From contig OOIN01000017.1 of assembly GCA_900323505.1 (NCBI GenBank), forward strand, positions 496,001 through 560,000: DNA of 64,000 nt, given 5' to 3'. Positions 49,329-58,718 of the stretch are shown in pieces. Numbering within the stretch: the stretch's first letter is position 1; the number at the start of each line of letters is the position of its first letter. Both the position numbers and the translations under genes were made by a program. The stretch comes from Ustilago trichophora. Lineage: Eukaryota; Basidiomycota; Ustilaginomycetes; Ustilaginales; Ustilaginaceae. The notes below the pieces were generated by a model that worked only from the letters and a program-made list of their open reading frames with translations, was not told where the DNA came from and searched no databases.

Positions 49329-50984
49329 ATGCCGAGGAGAAAGATCGGCGCCGACCTCAAAGAGGCGCTATGTAAGCTCTACGAAGCGGGCGATATTAGC
49401 GCTGATACGATTGAAAAGCATGGCATCATGTCGAGAGCCACCTTCTTCCGAAACCTGAAAATGTATAAGACCGGGGCTAGCCTCGAGCAGCGACACAGCA
49501 CCGGTCGAAAGACAAACGCCGACAAGCTCAAGGAGCAAGAGAAGCAAGAGCTCGACTCGCTGCGGCCTGCGCATCTGTCTCATCTCGAACTTGTGCTGTT
49601 GCTCGATGACGATGGTAAAAGTGTACAGAGCCTTGCTGCTCGCAACAAACGCAAAGCCAAAGCTTCAGCGGCATCCAGCTCAAAGAGAAGAGACACCGAA
49701 AGAGGGACGACTGGAAATCACAACGATCCTGCGGCTTCCACAGGGGACGACTCAGGATCCGAAAGTGACGACGGCCAGCTTGACGAAGGGGCCTCTCTTG
49801 CGAGTCGGCAAGCGCTCGAAAAATTGACGCAAGCTGCGAGGTCCTTCTTGATGTCCTCCGATAGCAATGCTTCCAGCGAGCCTAGCAGCTTCAATACCTT
49901 TGCTGATCTTGATTCGTTGCTCAGGCTTGAAGATAGCCATTACTCTCACAACAATCGTGGTGCGCTTTACGTAGTTAGGCGCAGGACGGAGAACAAAGAG
50001 GGAGATGGGACGGGTGATATCATCGCAGCCATTGCCTTGCGTTCGCTCATCTGGACGCCACAAATCTACCAAGCACTCGGTCCCAGCTATGCAAGTCGCA
50101 GCATTGACAAGATCTTCAACCTGGCACGCCTGCGCGTTGACCCGATGTGGCAGCGCAAAGGCATCGGGCGATGGCTCGTGAGCGCGGCCGAGCTGAAAGC
50201 GTCCAAGTTGGGTTTCTCTCATCTCTACACTCAGAGCGATGCCGATCGTGCCGAACTGTTGTCCTTTTGGCAACGTACTGGATTCAACGAGTTTGCCCGT
50301 TTGGACAACCTGGCAAGGCTCGAAAAGGTGGTGGTTGGCCCAGCTGCATCATCGAAGGGTGAAGGCTCCAAGCGGGCGGCACGTTCCCCGCCCGTTCCAA
50401 CACGAATAGGTGGGACCGCCCATGCTTCTTCGTTGTCATCAGCACCGATGCCTGCGGCGTCTACGGTCCAACATGGCGTCGCTGAAGGGGCGAGCTCCAA
50501 CAGGCAGCGTACAGATGCTGAGCTCTCAGTGGCAGGCGTGGCCGAATCGAGTCAGGGCCAGCCAAACGCGCTATCCTCGGAAATCGATCCTGCAATTCCG
50601 TCGGACCTGACCATGTCGTGGCCAGCCTCGTCCAAATTGTCCACATCGGCAGCAGCAGCGACGCTGTCTGGCTTCAGTGCGGTACCAACCACAGCCATAT
50701 TCTCTGCTCACACAGACTCAACAAATCGGCCACTCGGGCAACCTGCATCTGAAGCTGCTACTGCTACTGCTACGACTACGACTACGATGACTCCAGCTTC
50801 CCTTGCGTCGTCCTTTTCCGCGGAGCCAGCTTCCCCTGCGCTTGGAGTAGCAAGCTCGACAGCCGCTCCTCCGTTGCCTCTACAGACACCTCATGAACGA
50901 ACACCTAGCAACGGAGGCCCACCACCGCGCAGGATCGCTTTCCACGAAGCAGACAACGCAGAGAGCCGACCTGCGACTCACTGA
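49329..50984 (+). CDS. Helix-turn-helix / GNAT acetyltransferase fusion protein
   Basis: A 551-residue protein in one uninterrupted frame. Residues 1-52 resemble the homeodomain-like helix-turn-helix found at the start of many DNA transposases: LKEALCKLYEAGDISADTIE, then SRATFFRNLKMYKTGA. A Lys/Ser-rich linker follows. A GNAT acetyltransferase domain lies at about 205-340: IFNLARLRVDPMWQRKGIGR carries the acetyl-CoA loop R-x-G-I-G (about residue 275), and LLSFWQRTGFNEFARL is the usual 'x-YxkxGF' end of the fold. The last 200 residues are Ser/Ala/Thr-rich and without fold. The simplest reading is a DNA-binding domain of transposase origin joined to an acetyltransferase, which could act on chromatin, but this is inference. 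No transposase catalytic core is present. Confidence 0.75.
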   Translation: MPRRKIGADLKEALCKLYEAGDISADTIEKHGIMSRATFFRNLKMYKTGASLEQRHSTGRKTNADKLKEQEKQELDSLRPAHLSHLELVLLLDDDGKSVQSLAARNKRKAKASAASSSKRRDTERGTTGNHNDPAASTGDDSGSESDDGQLDEGASLASRQALEKLTQAARSFLMSSDSNASSEPSSFNTFADLDSLLRLEDSHYSHNNRGALYVVRRRTENKEGDGTGDIIAAIALRSLIWTPQIYQALGPSYASRSIDKIFNLARLRVDPMWQRKGIGRWLVSAAELKASKLGFSHLYTQSDADRAELLSFWQRTGFNEFARLDNLARLEKVVVGPAASSKGEGSKRAARSPPVPTRIGGTAHASSLSSAPMPAASTVQHGVAEGASSNRQRTDAELSVAGVAESSQGQPNALSSEIDPAIPSDLTMSWPASSKLSTSAAAATLSGFSAVPTTAIFSAHTDSTNRPLGQPASEAATATATTTTTMTPASLASSFSAEPASPALGVASSTAAPPLPLQTPHERTPSNGGPPPRRIAFHEADNAESRPATH

Positions 50985-51857
50985 TTGTTCTTCATGGCGG
51001 TCACACCATGTGATCTGCCACTGCATATTGTACCACTTTGCATTCACCAATATACCACTTTACAGCACGCACAGAAAGCACACATGACTGGTCAGCGCGC
51101 TCCAAGCTTGGGGACGAGAATCTGAGTTCCAGCTGATGGGCAGCACGACTTGCACCATTGGCGTCGGGTATCAGCGCGAGTTTGCAGGACGACGGTGTAG
51201 CAACAAGCTCGCCTCGCGAACGGACTCAAAATTGGAATCTGCAGAGATAAGTTGACTATTGTGAAAGGGAAGCTAGAGTGTTGCCGAGTCGCCTCGGTAA
51301 GGAATCCACTTTAGGCGAGACGCACACTTGCTTCGGAACCAATTGATTGAACTTGAGCTCATTCCAGCCCACTCTAAGTCCACAATAGCTCAACAAATCT
51401 GTCCTGAACAGGGAAAGGGTCCAGGACAAGCGGGCCACGATGATCTGCACCCCACAACGAAGCTGTACGCCGACAGCGTCTCCTGAGCTGCTTTGGTGAT
51501 CCTCATCGCCCCCTAATGCACACTTACGATGGTTGGCGGTCCGAGCGGCTGTGACTTGTGACAGATACGTGCTTTTCGCTAAGAGTGTGCTGTATCAGCT
51601 GCTCAGATCGGAAGCCAGTACCGTAGCTTCAAAATCAACTAGCAAAATGGTGCACATCACGGGGAAAGTCGAGCAGACTTGTAAACAACTTGGCATTCAA
51701 CGGTTCCGGATTGACGGACAACCTTTCACAAGCTTTGATGCTAAAAAGTCGTGTTTAAATTATGAGTCCGCACCGCCGCTTCATCCAGCTTCGAAGCGAA
51801 GTGACAGAGCCAAGCAAACGCTCAAGCATACAGTACTGTACTGTACAGTGGCAGAAG

Positions 51858-51900
51858 CACACACACACACACACACACACTCTCTCTCTCTCTTTCTCTC
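51858..51900. repeat. (CA)n(CT)n compound microsatellite
   Basis: About 11 CA units followed directly by CT units with one T interruption. Confidence 0.9.
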
Positions 51901-53513
51901 CGCGCAGCAAGATAGGGCGAGGGAACGAAGCACAGATTCACAGATTTGCGTAGTGCGGTCACACGAGCGTTTTCTTCGGTCACTTCTAGCGTCTTTTTGA
52001 CCCCACCCTGTCACAAACAGCCTATCCGGAATCCGTTGGCCATTGCACAGCCGCTCCACTTTTGGGTTGGCACATTAAACAACAACGCGCCAAGATCCGA
52101 TAAAAAAATACAGCGGAAATTCGGCTATCGGTGGGAAAATCTTGGAGAACCGACAGATCGCCCATGCTTGCGGTTTGCCAGGTGGCACAGCTGCATAAAA
52201 GTCAAAAAAAGCAAGATCTTGCTTGTCGTGTGGTGGTGCTTCGACATCACGTCTGTTCACTGACTAGCGTCGATACGATGTCTCTGATTCCTCATCGGCC
52301 CTTCTTTCTTCATTAGATTTTTGACATTGTCGTGGCATGAAGCATTTTTCCTTCTCTCCAGAGGCGAGCGGCGGAGTTTGTGGCTTAGGATCCGGAAAGA
52401 GGATGAAATCGCACAAAGCTCGGCTATGAATTTGCCGAATGTTTATATTAAACAAGAGACTCACACACATTCGAGTGGACCACGGCAGGGGAATGCAGAC
52501 GCTAGCAAGCGTGCATAAGCGATCCCAGCTCAATCAAGCTCAGATCCTTTATGCGGACAGCTTGCAAGAGGTATGGAAAGAACAAGACAGCAGGAGCCTG
52601 GGATCGACAGACATGTCAGGAGGCACAAATCTGCACGCGGAAAGGGACACAACACAACTTCATTTGTTGGTCTCATGTGATTGGTCAACATTCAACTGCG
52701 AAAGCCGCATTCGCTGTGCCTGCGTGATGCTCTGCGACGTCTCAGCTATATGTTACAGACGGTTCTGCGCCTTCACTTCCTTTCGAGTTCGAACTGCGAC
52801 GCCGCTGGCAGGACCTCTGCTAAAAGAATCTGGCCGTGTTGCACGGCTTCGGTGCTCGAAGCTGACGAGGACCTACAAGACGGCTGATTGAGGTTAGCTG
52901 GTGAATGACCTTCAGTGTTCCTGGCATGAACTATGAAGCATCGTATTCCTCGTCCTGTGGCATGATCCAGGGCTTTCTTTCCATTCAGCGCTACCCAAGC
53001 ACTGCCCAAGTGGTACACCGAACATCCATCGAAAAGCCGTCGGAATTGTAAGTGTTCTCTTCGTATTCTATGAAACATGCCCCGGGCCAATATCCCAACC
53101 TGGTCCGCCCTTTCTCCTTTCTAGCCGATATGAATACTTTTGCAGCCGCTCCCGACTTCTTTGTCTACGCTATCACGATGGAGACAAGGCTGCATCTTGG
53201 AGCTAAGCGAGCCTGAGTTAATTGCCTTTGGCGAATGGTCCTTCTGAAAGCCCACCTGTTCTGCCATCGAAGGTTCTACTTTGGAGGGCGTTGGCCTCTC
53301 GAAGAGTTGCAGGTTTTGCGTTTCAGGTCCGAGCTTTGCACTTCGCATGAACGGCGTCTCGAACTGCCGTATGAGATTCTTCCAAGATCGGCTCCCACTC
53401 CAGCGCCCTCAGTGCCTGGTAGCGCCAGTGCAATGACACTGACCTTCTCGTACTTTGAGCTGCTGCCTCGTTAGGGCCATACCCTGCTGTCCAGACTGTG
53501 ACTCTACAAGGCA

Positions 53514-53520
53514 TATAAAG
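53514..53520 (+). promoter_or_regulatory. TATA box of the FAD oxidoreductase gene
   Basis: TATAAAG stands 104 bases before the start codon. A pyrimidine-rich stretch (CTCC repeats) follows between it and the ATG, as in strongly expressed fungal genes. An out-of-frame ATG at 53521 is directly next to the box and probably upstream of the transcript start. Confidence 0.6.
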
Positions 53521-53623
53521 ATGACATCTCCTCTACCAGTAATTACAACCAAGGTATCTTATCCCTCCTCCCTCCCCCTCTCAGGACCTTAAATTTCTGT
53601 CACCCGACCCCTCCTTTCTCACG

Positions 53624-55144
53624 ATGAGGAGCATCCTGGTGACGCTCCCCTTCCTGTCCGGGCTTGCTGTAGCACTGACCTTCTTCTTCAATTGGACAGC
53701 TGCCCTCGACAGAAAAGCGCCTGGCTTCTTGATTCAGAAGCGAACCATCAACGGTACCAAGCTCGATGCCTGCAAAGCCATCGCAAGTGCCATGACCACA
53801 CAGGGCAGCAAGGTCGTTTACCCGCTCGACATTTCCTATCTCGGCCTCCTTGAGCACTACATGTCTTCGTCGACCCAGCTCTCCACCTGTGTTGCCGTAC
53901 CAGCATCACCCGCCGACATTTCCGCTGCTATCAAGGTGATCGGCAACAAGCGCATCCGTTTCGCCGTCAAGGCCGCCGGTCACGCCTCCAACCAAGGCTT
54001 CTCCTCCACTCCCGGTGTCCAGATCAGCCTGCAAAAGTTCCAACAGGTCAACCTGAGCGGTGACAAGAAGACCGTCGATGTCGGCCCAGGAAACATCTGG
54101 GATAATGTGTACTCGGGTCTCGAGGGAACTGGCGTTGCAGTCGTCGGTGGACGTGTCTCAGGTGTTGGTGTCGGTGGTTTTATTACTGGTGGTGGTGGAT
54201 ACAGTTGGAAGACGAACCAGTACGGTCTCACTGGTGACACGCTCTTCTCAGCTGACCTCGTGCTTCCCGATGGAACTCTAACCACTGCTTCGGCTTCGCA
54301 GAACCCTGACCTCTTCTGGGCCATCAAGGGAGGTGGAAACAAATTCGGTATCATTCATAACTTCCGCCTCAGGACTGTACCTCAGGGTCAGGTCTACGGT
54401 GGTTTGCGCACTTATACTGCCGACCAGGTCGATAACATTGTCAATGCTACACTCGACTTTTCCAACAACAGCAAGGACCCCAAGGCTCAGATTCTTCCCA
54501 CTTTCAACTTTGTTCTCGGACAGCCCGGCGTAATTCTGCTTGCCTTCTACGATGCACCTACACCTCCCGCCGATGCCTTCCCGCAATTCAGCAAGTCCGA
54601 GGCCCGCGCCTTTACCGACGACTGGAAGACGCGCTCCATCCTTGACCTCGTCAAGAGTGCCCCCTCTGACCTTCAAGGTGGTCAGCGTGGTGCTTTCCAC
54701 ACCGTTTCGCTCGAAAAGTACAGCAAGCCTCTGCTCGATCTCATCGTCAGCGAACTCAAGTACTACGGCTCACAAAGCTTCCTTCACAGCGGTACACTCA
54801 TCTCGTATGACGTCGAGCCATTCCTCCCTTACTCACAGTTTGCCGAGGATGCCGCTTGGCCACACAAGACCAATGCGCTTCCGCTCAACCTCTACTTTGC
54901 ATGGACTAACCCTCTCGAGGACGAGTTCTGGACAAAGGCAATCAAGGCCTCTGCCGAAAAGATCACCGCTCAGGCACGAAGCGAAGGGCAGAACCTCGAC
55001 AATCTCTACCTCTACCCTAACTACGCAATCTCTGGCACACCTTCTTCGCAGCTCTATGGACCCAATCTCGGCCGTCTCTCGCAGCTGAAGAAGCAGTTCG
55101 ACCCCCAAGATGTGATGGGTCTCACCACGTACTTCCCCTTCTAG
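53624..55144 (+). CDS. Secreted FAD-linked oxidoreductase (berberine bridge enzyme-like)
   Basis: A 506-residue protein with a hydrophobic N-terminus (about 3-25, ILVTLPFLSGLAVALTFFF), read as a signal peptide. The FAD_binding_4 (PCMH) domain spans about 85-260: FAVKAAGHASNQGF carries His120, the residue that binds FAD covalently in this group, and GVGVGGFITGGGGYSWKTNQ and DLFWAIKGGGNKFGII are the other flavin-site blocks. The position where many berberine-bridge enzymes have a second FAD-binding Cys reads GGRVSGVGVGG, without Cys, so single attachment is expected. The C-terminal BBE motif region has NLYLYPNYAI. Fungal members oxidise sugars, alcohols or metabolites. Extracellular action is inferred from the signal peptide. 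It ends 228 bases before the convergent gene A of the secreted family. Confidence 0.9.
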   Translation: MRSILVTLPFLSGLAVALTFFFNWTAALDRKAPGFLIQKRTINGTKLDACKAIASAMTTQGSKVVYPLDISYLGLLEHYMSSSTQLSTCVAVPASPADISAAIKVIGNKRIRFAVKAAGHASNQGFSSTPGVQISLQKFQQVNLSGDKKTVDVGPGNIWDNVYSGLEGTGVAVVGGRVSGVGVGGFITGGGGYSWKTNQYGLTGDTLFSADLVLPDGTLTTASASQNPDLFWAIKGGGNKFGIIHNFRLRTVPQGQVYGGLRTYTADQVDNIVNATLDFSNNSKDPKAQILPTFNFVLGQPGVILLAFYDAPTPPADAFPQFSKSEARAFTDDWKTRSILDLVKSAPSDLQGGQRGAFHTVSLEKYSKPLLDLIVSELKYYGSQSFLHSGTLISYDVEPFLPYSQFAEDAAWPHKTNALPLNLYFAWTNPLEDEFWTKAIKASAEKITAQARSEGQNLDNLYLYPNYAISGTPSSQLYGPNLGRLSQLKKQFDPQDVMGLTTYFPF

Positions 55145-55222
55145 ACAACAGGACATGTTTAGCAAATATTACTTCAAGAGCCTTCATTGCCTTTTATCAG
55201 TTTCACTATCGCAATGTTACGG

Positions 55223-55228
55223 AATAAA
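55223..55228 (+). terminator. Possible polyadenylation signal (AATAAA)
   Basis: AATAAA lies 79 bases after the FAD oxidoreductase stop codon, in A/T-rich DNA. Fungal poly(A) signals are loose, so this is only suggestive. Confidence 0.4.
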
Positions 55229-55372
55229 ACTTTTGATTGACTGTAATTGATGAAATTGAAATGAAACGCTTTAAGCTCTGCGCACGTTGATGTACGCGGC
55301 TTGAGCAACATTGATGCCTTGCTGCGTGTGCCGAATGTGCGTTTGCCGACTCTTCGGCCTTTTCATTGAACC

Positions 55373-56473
55373 CTACATGGGATGGCCTTGAATCGCTTGT
55401 CTTGCTGCCTTTTTCATCTGAAGGAGAGCGTCGACATCTTCGTTGTGAACTTTGTCCAAAACACCGAGACCGTAAAAGTAGACCGTGTTTTGTCTTGCCT
55501 CGCTTATGTCGGGCATTCCCCAGAAGGAATAAAATGGCTTGAAAGGTTCGCCACCCTTGAACTGGTGCGGTGGTCCATTTCCGAGGTTGTGGTCCGCCAT
55601 ATAGAGCTTGACATGATTTGCCCTGGTATTCGGTGGCGCTCGTACAGGAGGAACAGGAAGTGCGCGGCTAGAATGAGAGACAGGAGACTTTCTACCCAGT
55701 AGAGCCGTGAAGCTAGGCACGTCTTGGGGAGAGAGCCTCTGCAAGTGCTTGTTGAAGACTTCCGTGTTGATGAAATCATACACGTCCCTGTTGCCGGGGT
55801 CCTTTGCTATTTTGAGCTTTCCGTTCTGTTTCGTGACGAGCATGTCCTTGATGAGTGGGAGATTACTCAGCTCTGCGGGCTCCGGAAAGCCGTTTTGTTT
55901 TCTGAATAGAAAGCTCTTTTCCTTTCTGAGGTCTTTGGGTTGCTTCCGATTTGCTGGGGGATCCTGCTCACCGACATTGCGTCCGGCAGTTGCCTCAACG
56001 TTCTCATGAGAGACGGAAGAATGCAAAGCTGGAACGTTTTGCCAAACAGGATAATGCTGCGAAGGGTTGCTAGACCCAGCCTCATGGGCTTCCCAACCAT
56101 AAATACTGGCATAGTCAGGTTCATACGGTTTCGCTAATTGAGACTGTCCTACCGGGAGGGAAGGGCTCGCTGGATACTGGTGCGATGAATACAGTACCTC
56201 TGAAAGCGGATCCGCTGGATACGGTTCCGCTGAGAACGAACTCGCTGGATACTGGTCTGGTCGAAGCTGGTATTCGGGCTGGCGGTAGAGTTCGGCGTCA
56301 ATACCAAAGCGCTCACTCCATTGATGTGGCTGTTTGTTAGAATGAGATCGCCAGCTACCATAAGGATCAGGCAAATTATTTTGAGGCCAGTTGGGGTCCA
56401 TAGGAAATGCCGAGGCGCAGAATTGCCCGAGCAGCAAAGGCGCCAAAAACACCTTGATCAGCAACGTCAACAT
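55373..56473 (-). CDS. Secreted protein A of a clustered paralogous family (candidate effector)
   Basis: A 366-residue protein from the ATG at 56473, chosen because it begins a clean signal peptide (LTLLIKVFLAPLLLGQFCASA). The open frame further upstream encodes no feature. The mature middle part is Pro/Ser/Tyr/Gln-rich with imperfect repeats around QYPAS and SAEPYPADP (about residues 70-110). The C-terminal third is shared with genes B, C and D: INTEVFNKHLQRL, then VKLYMADH, FYSFWGMP and VYFYGLGVLD, closing with a charged helix. No enzyme motif is visible. Secretion, fast divergence and clustering fit smut effector families, but I do not recognise this as a named one. It runs opposite to B-D. 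A TATA-like box lies 84 bases upstream. Confidence 0.8.
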   Translation of the reverse strand: MLTLLIKVFLAPLLLGQFCASAFPMDPNWPQNNLPDPYGSWRSHSNKQPHQWSERFGIDAELYRQPEYQLRPDQYPASSFSAEPYPADPLSEVLYSSHQYPASPSLPVGQSQLAKPYEPDYASIYGWEAHEAGSSNPSQHYPVWQNVPALHSSVSHENVEATAGRNVGEQDPPANRKQPKDLRKEKSFLFRKQNGFPEPAELSNLPLIKDMLVTKQNGKLKIAKDPGNRDVYDFINTEVFNKHLQRLSPQDVPSFTALLGRKSPVSHSSRALPVPPVRAPPNTRANHVKLYMADHNLGNGPPHQFKGGEPFKPFYSFWGMPDISEARQNTVYFYGLGVLDKVHNEDVDALLQMKKAARQAIQGHPM

Positions 56474-56556
56474 GGCGACCAGATCAGACCCTGATCGAAT
56501 GGCGAGAGAAGGGCGATGGGTGGTTGAAATGTACTGGAACTGCCCCCTCCCATCAC

Positions 56557-56564
56557 CTTTTATG
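56557..56564 (-). promoter_or_regulatory. TATA-like box of secreted protein gene A
   Basis: On the minus strand this reads CATAAAAG, 84 bases before the start codon at 56473. The spacing resembles that at the FAD oxidoreductase gene. Confidence 0.45.
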
Positions 56565-56694
56565 TAGAATTTTTCAAAGAAAATTTTTCCAAAGCAGATT
56601 CGTCGTGCGAGTATAATGTCGCGACATACTGTGTGCTCCACAGGTGCGGATAGATTCCTTGCATGAAAGGTGTACATATCACATGAAATGCAGA

Positions 56695-58137
56695 TCATAT
56701 CCAAACTGCTGTGGCAGCCTCTCTCAACTTGCCTTGAGCATCGTTTCCAAGGTTGAGGGTGGCGACCTCGTGGATCGAGACCTGATGCGGCTGCGATGCA
56801 TCTGCAACGTCGAGGCGCAACATGCGCACTACACCCACCTCGCTGTCGGTAAGCACTGCATACTGCGCGTCTCCACGAGGCCCACGCAAAGTGACGGGCG
56901 CAGGCTCGATAGCGTTTGCCCACCCACCAGAAGTAGGCGTTTGCCACAAACACAGTGCCTCGCCAAGTTCATGCTTCTGATCTCGCCCCTGAGGCACTAC
57001 CAACCCATCTCGGTCAAGCTGAAAGATAGCGACCCATCCTTTTGTCTCAGATGCGAGTCCCCTAGTGGATGCAAACATATAGAGTGGGTACTCGCCATCA
57101 GAGTGGGCGGCGGGACAAGAGAGACGGACTTCGTCGGCCCAATAGAGCCCCTCATCGTCGCTCTGTGGGATAATCTTGACTCCCTGCCTCCATTCCAGCC
57201 TTGTACCCTGTCCATCCTTGATCAGCTCAAACACATCGACCATCGAGCTGTGTTCCTGCAGGCTGTAGATGTAGCGCCCACCAGGGTGCGAGATGGTGTG
57301 CCGTGGGCCGTCGTTCTTGCGTGGGGCGATGCTCTTCTCGCCCAAGCTCAATGCACCATTGGTGGGATCCACGTCCATAGTCCAGACGCAGTTTCGGCCG
57401 ATGTCGGGGACGTAGCAGACGCTTCCGTCTGGAGACAGGTCAATACCATGGGAGCCGTGACGAAGGCCGCCAAAGTCCATTGCATTCTTTCCACCGGAGG
57501 TATCAAGTTTGGTAGTGGCTGAGTCGGTGTATCCTTCTTTCGAATTGGCCAGTGCCTCTTTGCGTTGCAGCTCTTTGGTCTGGGCGAGCGTTTTTCCCGG
57601 GATGGAGCATTCTCCAGTAACGAAATCGATCTCTTGAATGCGACCGGCAGATCCAACGCCAGTGACGCCGTCTGTGGGTGCTTCGGAAGGTATGTTGGCT
57701 TGATGCTTAGCTCCGGTCAAGTCAAATGCACCAGTGTCGTTATCGATGCCGACGACCTCACCAGTTGGCCCGCCGCACGTGTAGAGCACAGGGTGGGCGC
57801 CCTTGGCGGGGAAGCCAACGTAGACATAGCCTGACCTCGCAGCTGTTTCGGCGGTGTTGAGCAACTCGAAACGAGCAGATGTGCTCGGGCCATCTCGATG
57901 GATGCGATAGGCAGCAACGCTTGGTGGCTGTGTCCAGCATGTCGCATAAAGGTGGGTTGGCGCCTCTGCAGCAGCAGCAGGGGTCTTTGTGGTCTTGGGA
58001 ATGGTAGCCGTCGACAGCCAGGAATGGTTCCCCTTGGCTTCCGAGACGTTGAGCAGCTCGAGACTCTCGTTTTTTGGATCGAAGCGGATAGTGAACAGCT
58101 CATTCGTGTTGAACGTGCCAACAGCCAATAGCGACAT
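56695..58137 (-). CDS. Carboxymuconate cyclase / lactonase-like beta-propeller protein
   Basis: A 480-residue protein. The start at 58137 (MSLLAVGTFNTNELFTIRFD) is the natural beginning of the first propeller blade. The frame runs on upstream only through an A47 tract, read as poly-Phe, which is not credible protein. Blades recur along the chain; diagnostic segments are GGLRHGSHGIDLSPDGSVCY with PDIGRNCVWTMDVDP, and GPRHTISHPGGRYIYSLQEH, which match the lactonase family (PF10282) including carboxy-cis,cis-muconate cyclase and 6-phosphogluconolactonase. These enzymes open or form lactone rings, the former in aromatic acid breakdown (protocatechuate branch). There is no signal peptide, so it is a cytosolic enzyme sitting among secreted-protein genes. 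The exact substrate is uncertain. Confidence 0.87.
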   Translation of the reverse strand: MSLLAVGTFNTNELFTIRFDPKNESLELLNVSEAKGNHSWLSTATIPKTTKTPAAAAEAPTHLYATCWTQPPSVAAYRIHRDGPSTSARFELLNTAETAARSGYVYVGFPAKGAHPVLYTCGGPTGEVVGIDNDTGAFDLTGAKHQANIPSEAPTDGVTGVGSAGRIQEIDFVTGECSIPGKTLAQTKELQRKEALANSKEGYTDSATTKLDTSGGKNAMDFGGLRHGSHGIDLSPDGSVCYVPDIGRNCVWTMDVDPTNGALSLGEKSIAPRKNDGPRHTISHPGGRYIYSLQEHSSMVDVFELIKDGQGTRLEWRQGVKIIPQSDDEGLYWADEVRLSCPAAHSDGEYPLYMFASTRGLASETKGWVAIFQLDRDGLVVPQGRDQKHELGEALCLWQTPTSGGWANAIEPAPVTLRGPRGDAQYAVLTDSEVGVVRMLRLDVADASQPHQVSIHEVATLNLGNDAQGKLREAATAVWI

Positions 58138-58310
58138 GGCGGCGATGCTTGTCGGGACAGCGATGTGAGAATGTAGGGGGTGGGAGGTTTGTGGGAAGGG
58201 AAGTGTGCAGAAGGATGGTTCGTGCTTGAATTTAACCTTTCGGCAACATAGTGAGTCGCGCATTGCCGGCCCAGGGTCCGCGGGACACAGCCGGCCTTCC
58301 GAGGTAAAAG

Positions 58311-58359
<49 letters not shown>

Positions 58360-58718
58360 AACAAACAAACAAAAAAACAAAAAAGAACAAGCTTGATCTA
58401 ACAAGATTAAAAAAAAAACGTCAAGCTGTCAAGATCCGCCAACCGAATCCGTCACGAAGTTCGTGTAGCCTGCAGATCGTCTCTCTATGCTCTTTCTCTT
58501 CCTGGATACGACTCATTGGCAGCTACAGCACCGTTGTTTTGTGAGACTAAGTTAAAATCCAGGCCAGGTGCTGGACGAACCAAATTCTCAAAGAGCAGTC
58601 TGGATAAAGGCACAACGCATTTCGCCTTCCTTCTTTCTTTCCCATCAATTCTTCCTTCTCGTGCAAACACAATTTCTTCTTGATGATACGGTGCAGGGCA
58701 GATCAGTACTTTTGCAGG
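58138..58718. other. Divergent intergenic region, 0.58 kb, with long A tract
   Basis: A shared upstream region for the lactonase-like gene (minus) and secreted protein gene B (plus). It contains the A47 homopolymer and a following A-rich CAAA/AAC stretch. No other gene. Confidence 0.6.
58311..58357. repeat. A47 homopolymer tract
   Basis: 47 consecutive A, preceded by AAAAG and followed by CCAACAAACAAACA and further A-rich sequence to about 58385. It is the longest homopolymer in the window. It could be a retroposition tail, a slippage-expanded poly(dA:dT) promoter element, or an assembly artefact in length. Confidence 0.9.

Larger units (their letters stand above)
50985..53623. other. Gene-free region, 2.6 kb, before the secreted-protein cluster
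   Basis: No supported gene. It contains a CA/CT compound microsatellite (51858-51900), many short A runs, and a TATA box for the next gene at its end. Codon bias is absent from all open frames. It marks the border between housekeeping genes and the secreted-protein cluster. No transposon relic was recognised by eye. Confidence 0.5.

Noticed and set aside
56474..56953. N-terminal extension of secreted protein A
   Set aside because: It would bury the signal peptide 160 residues inside the protein and runs over the TATA-like box and into the 3' part of the lactonase gene.
58138..58404. N-terminal extension of the lactonase-like protein with a poly-Phe run
   Set aside because: It is simply the A47 tract read on the minus strand; the internal ATG at 58137 starts the first propeller blade.
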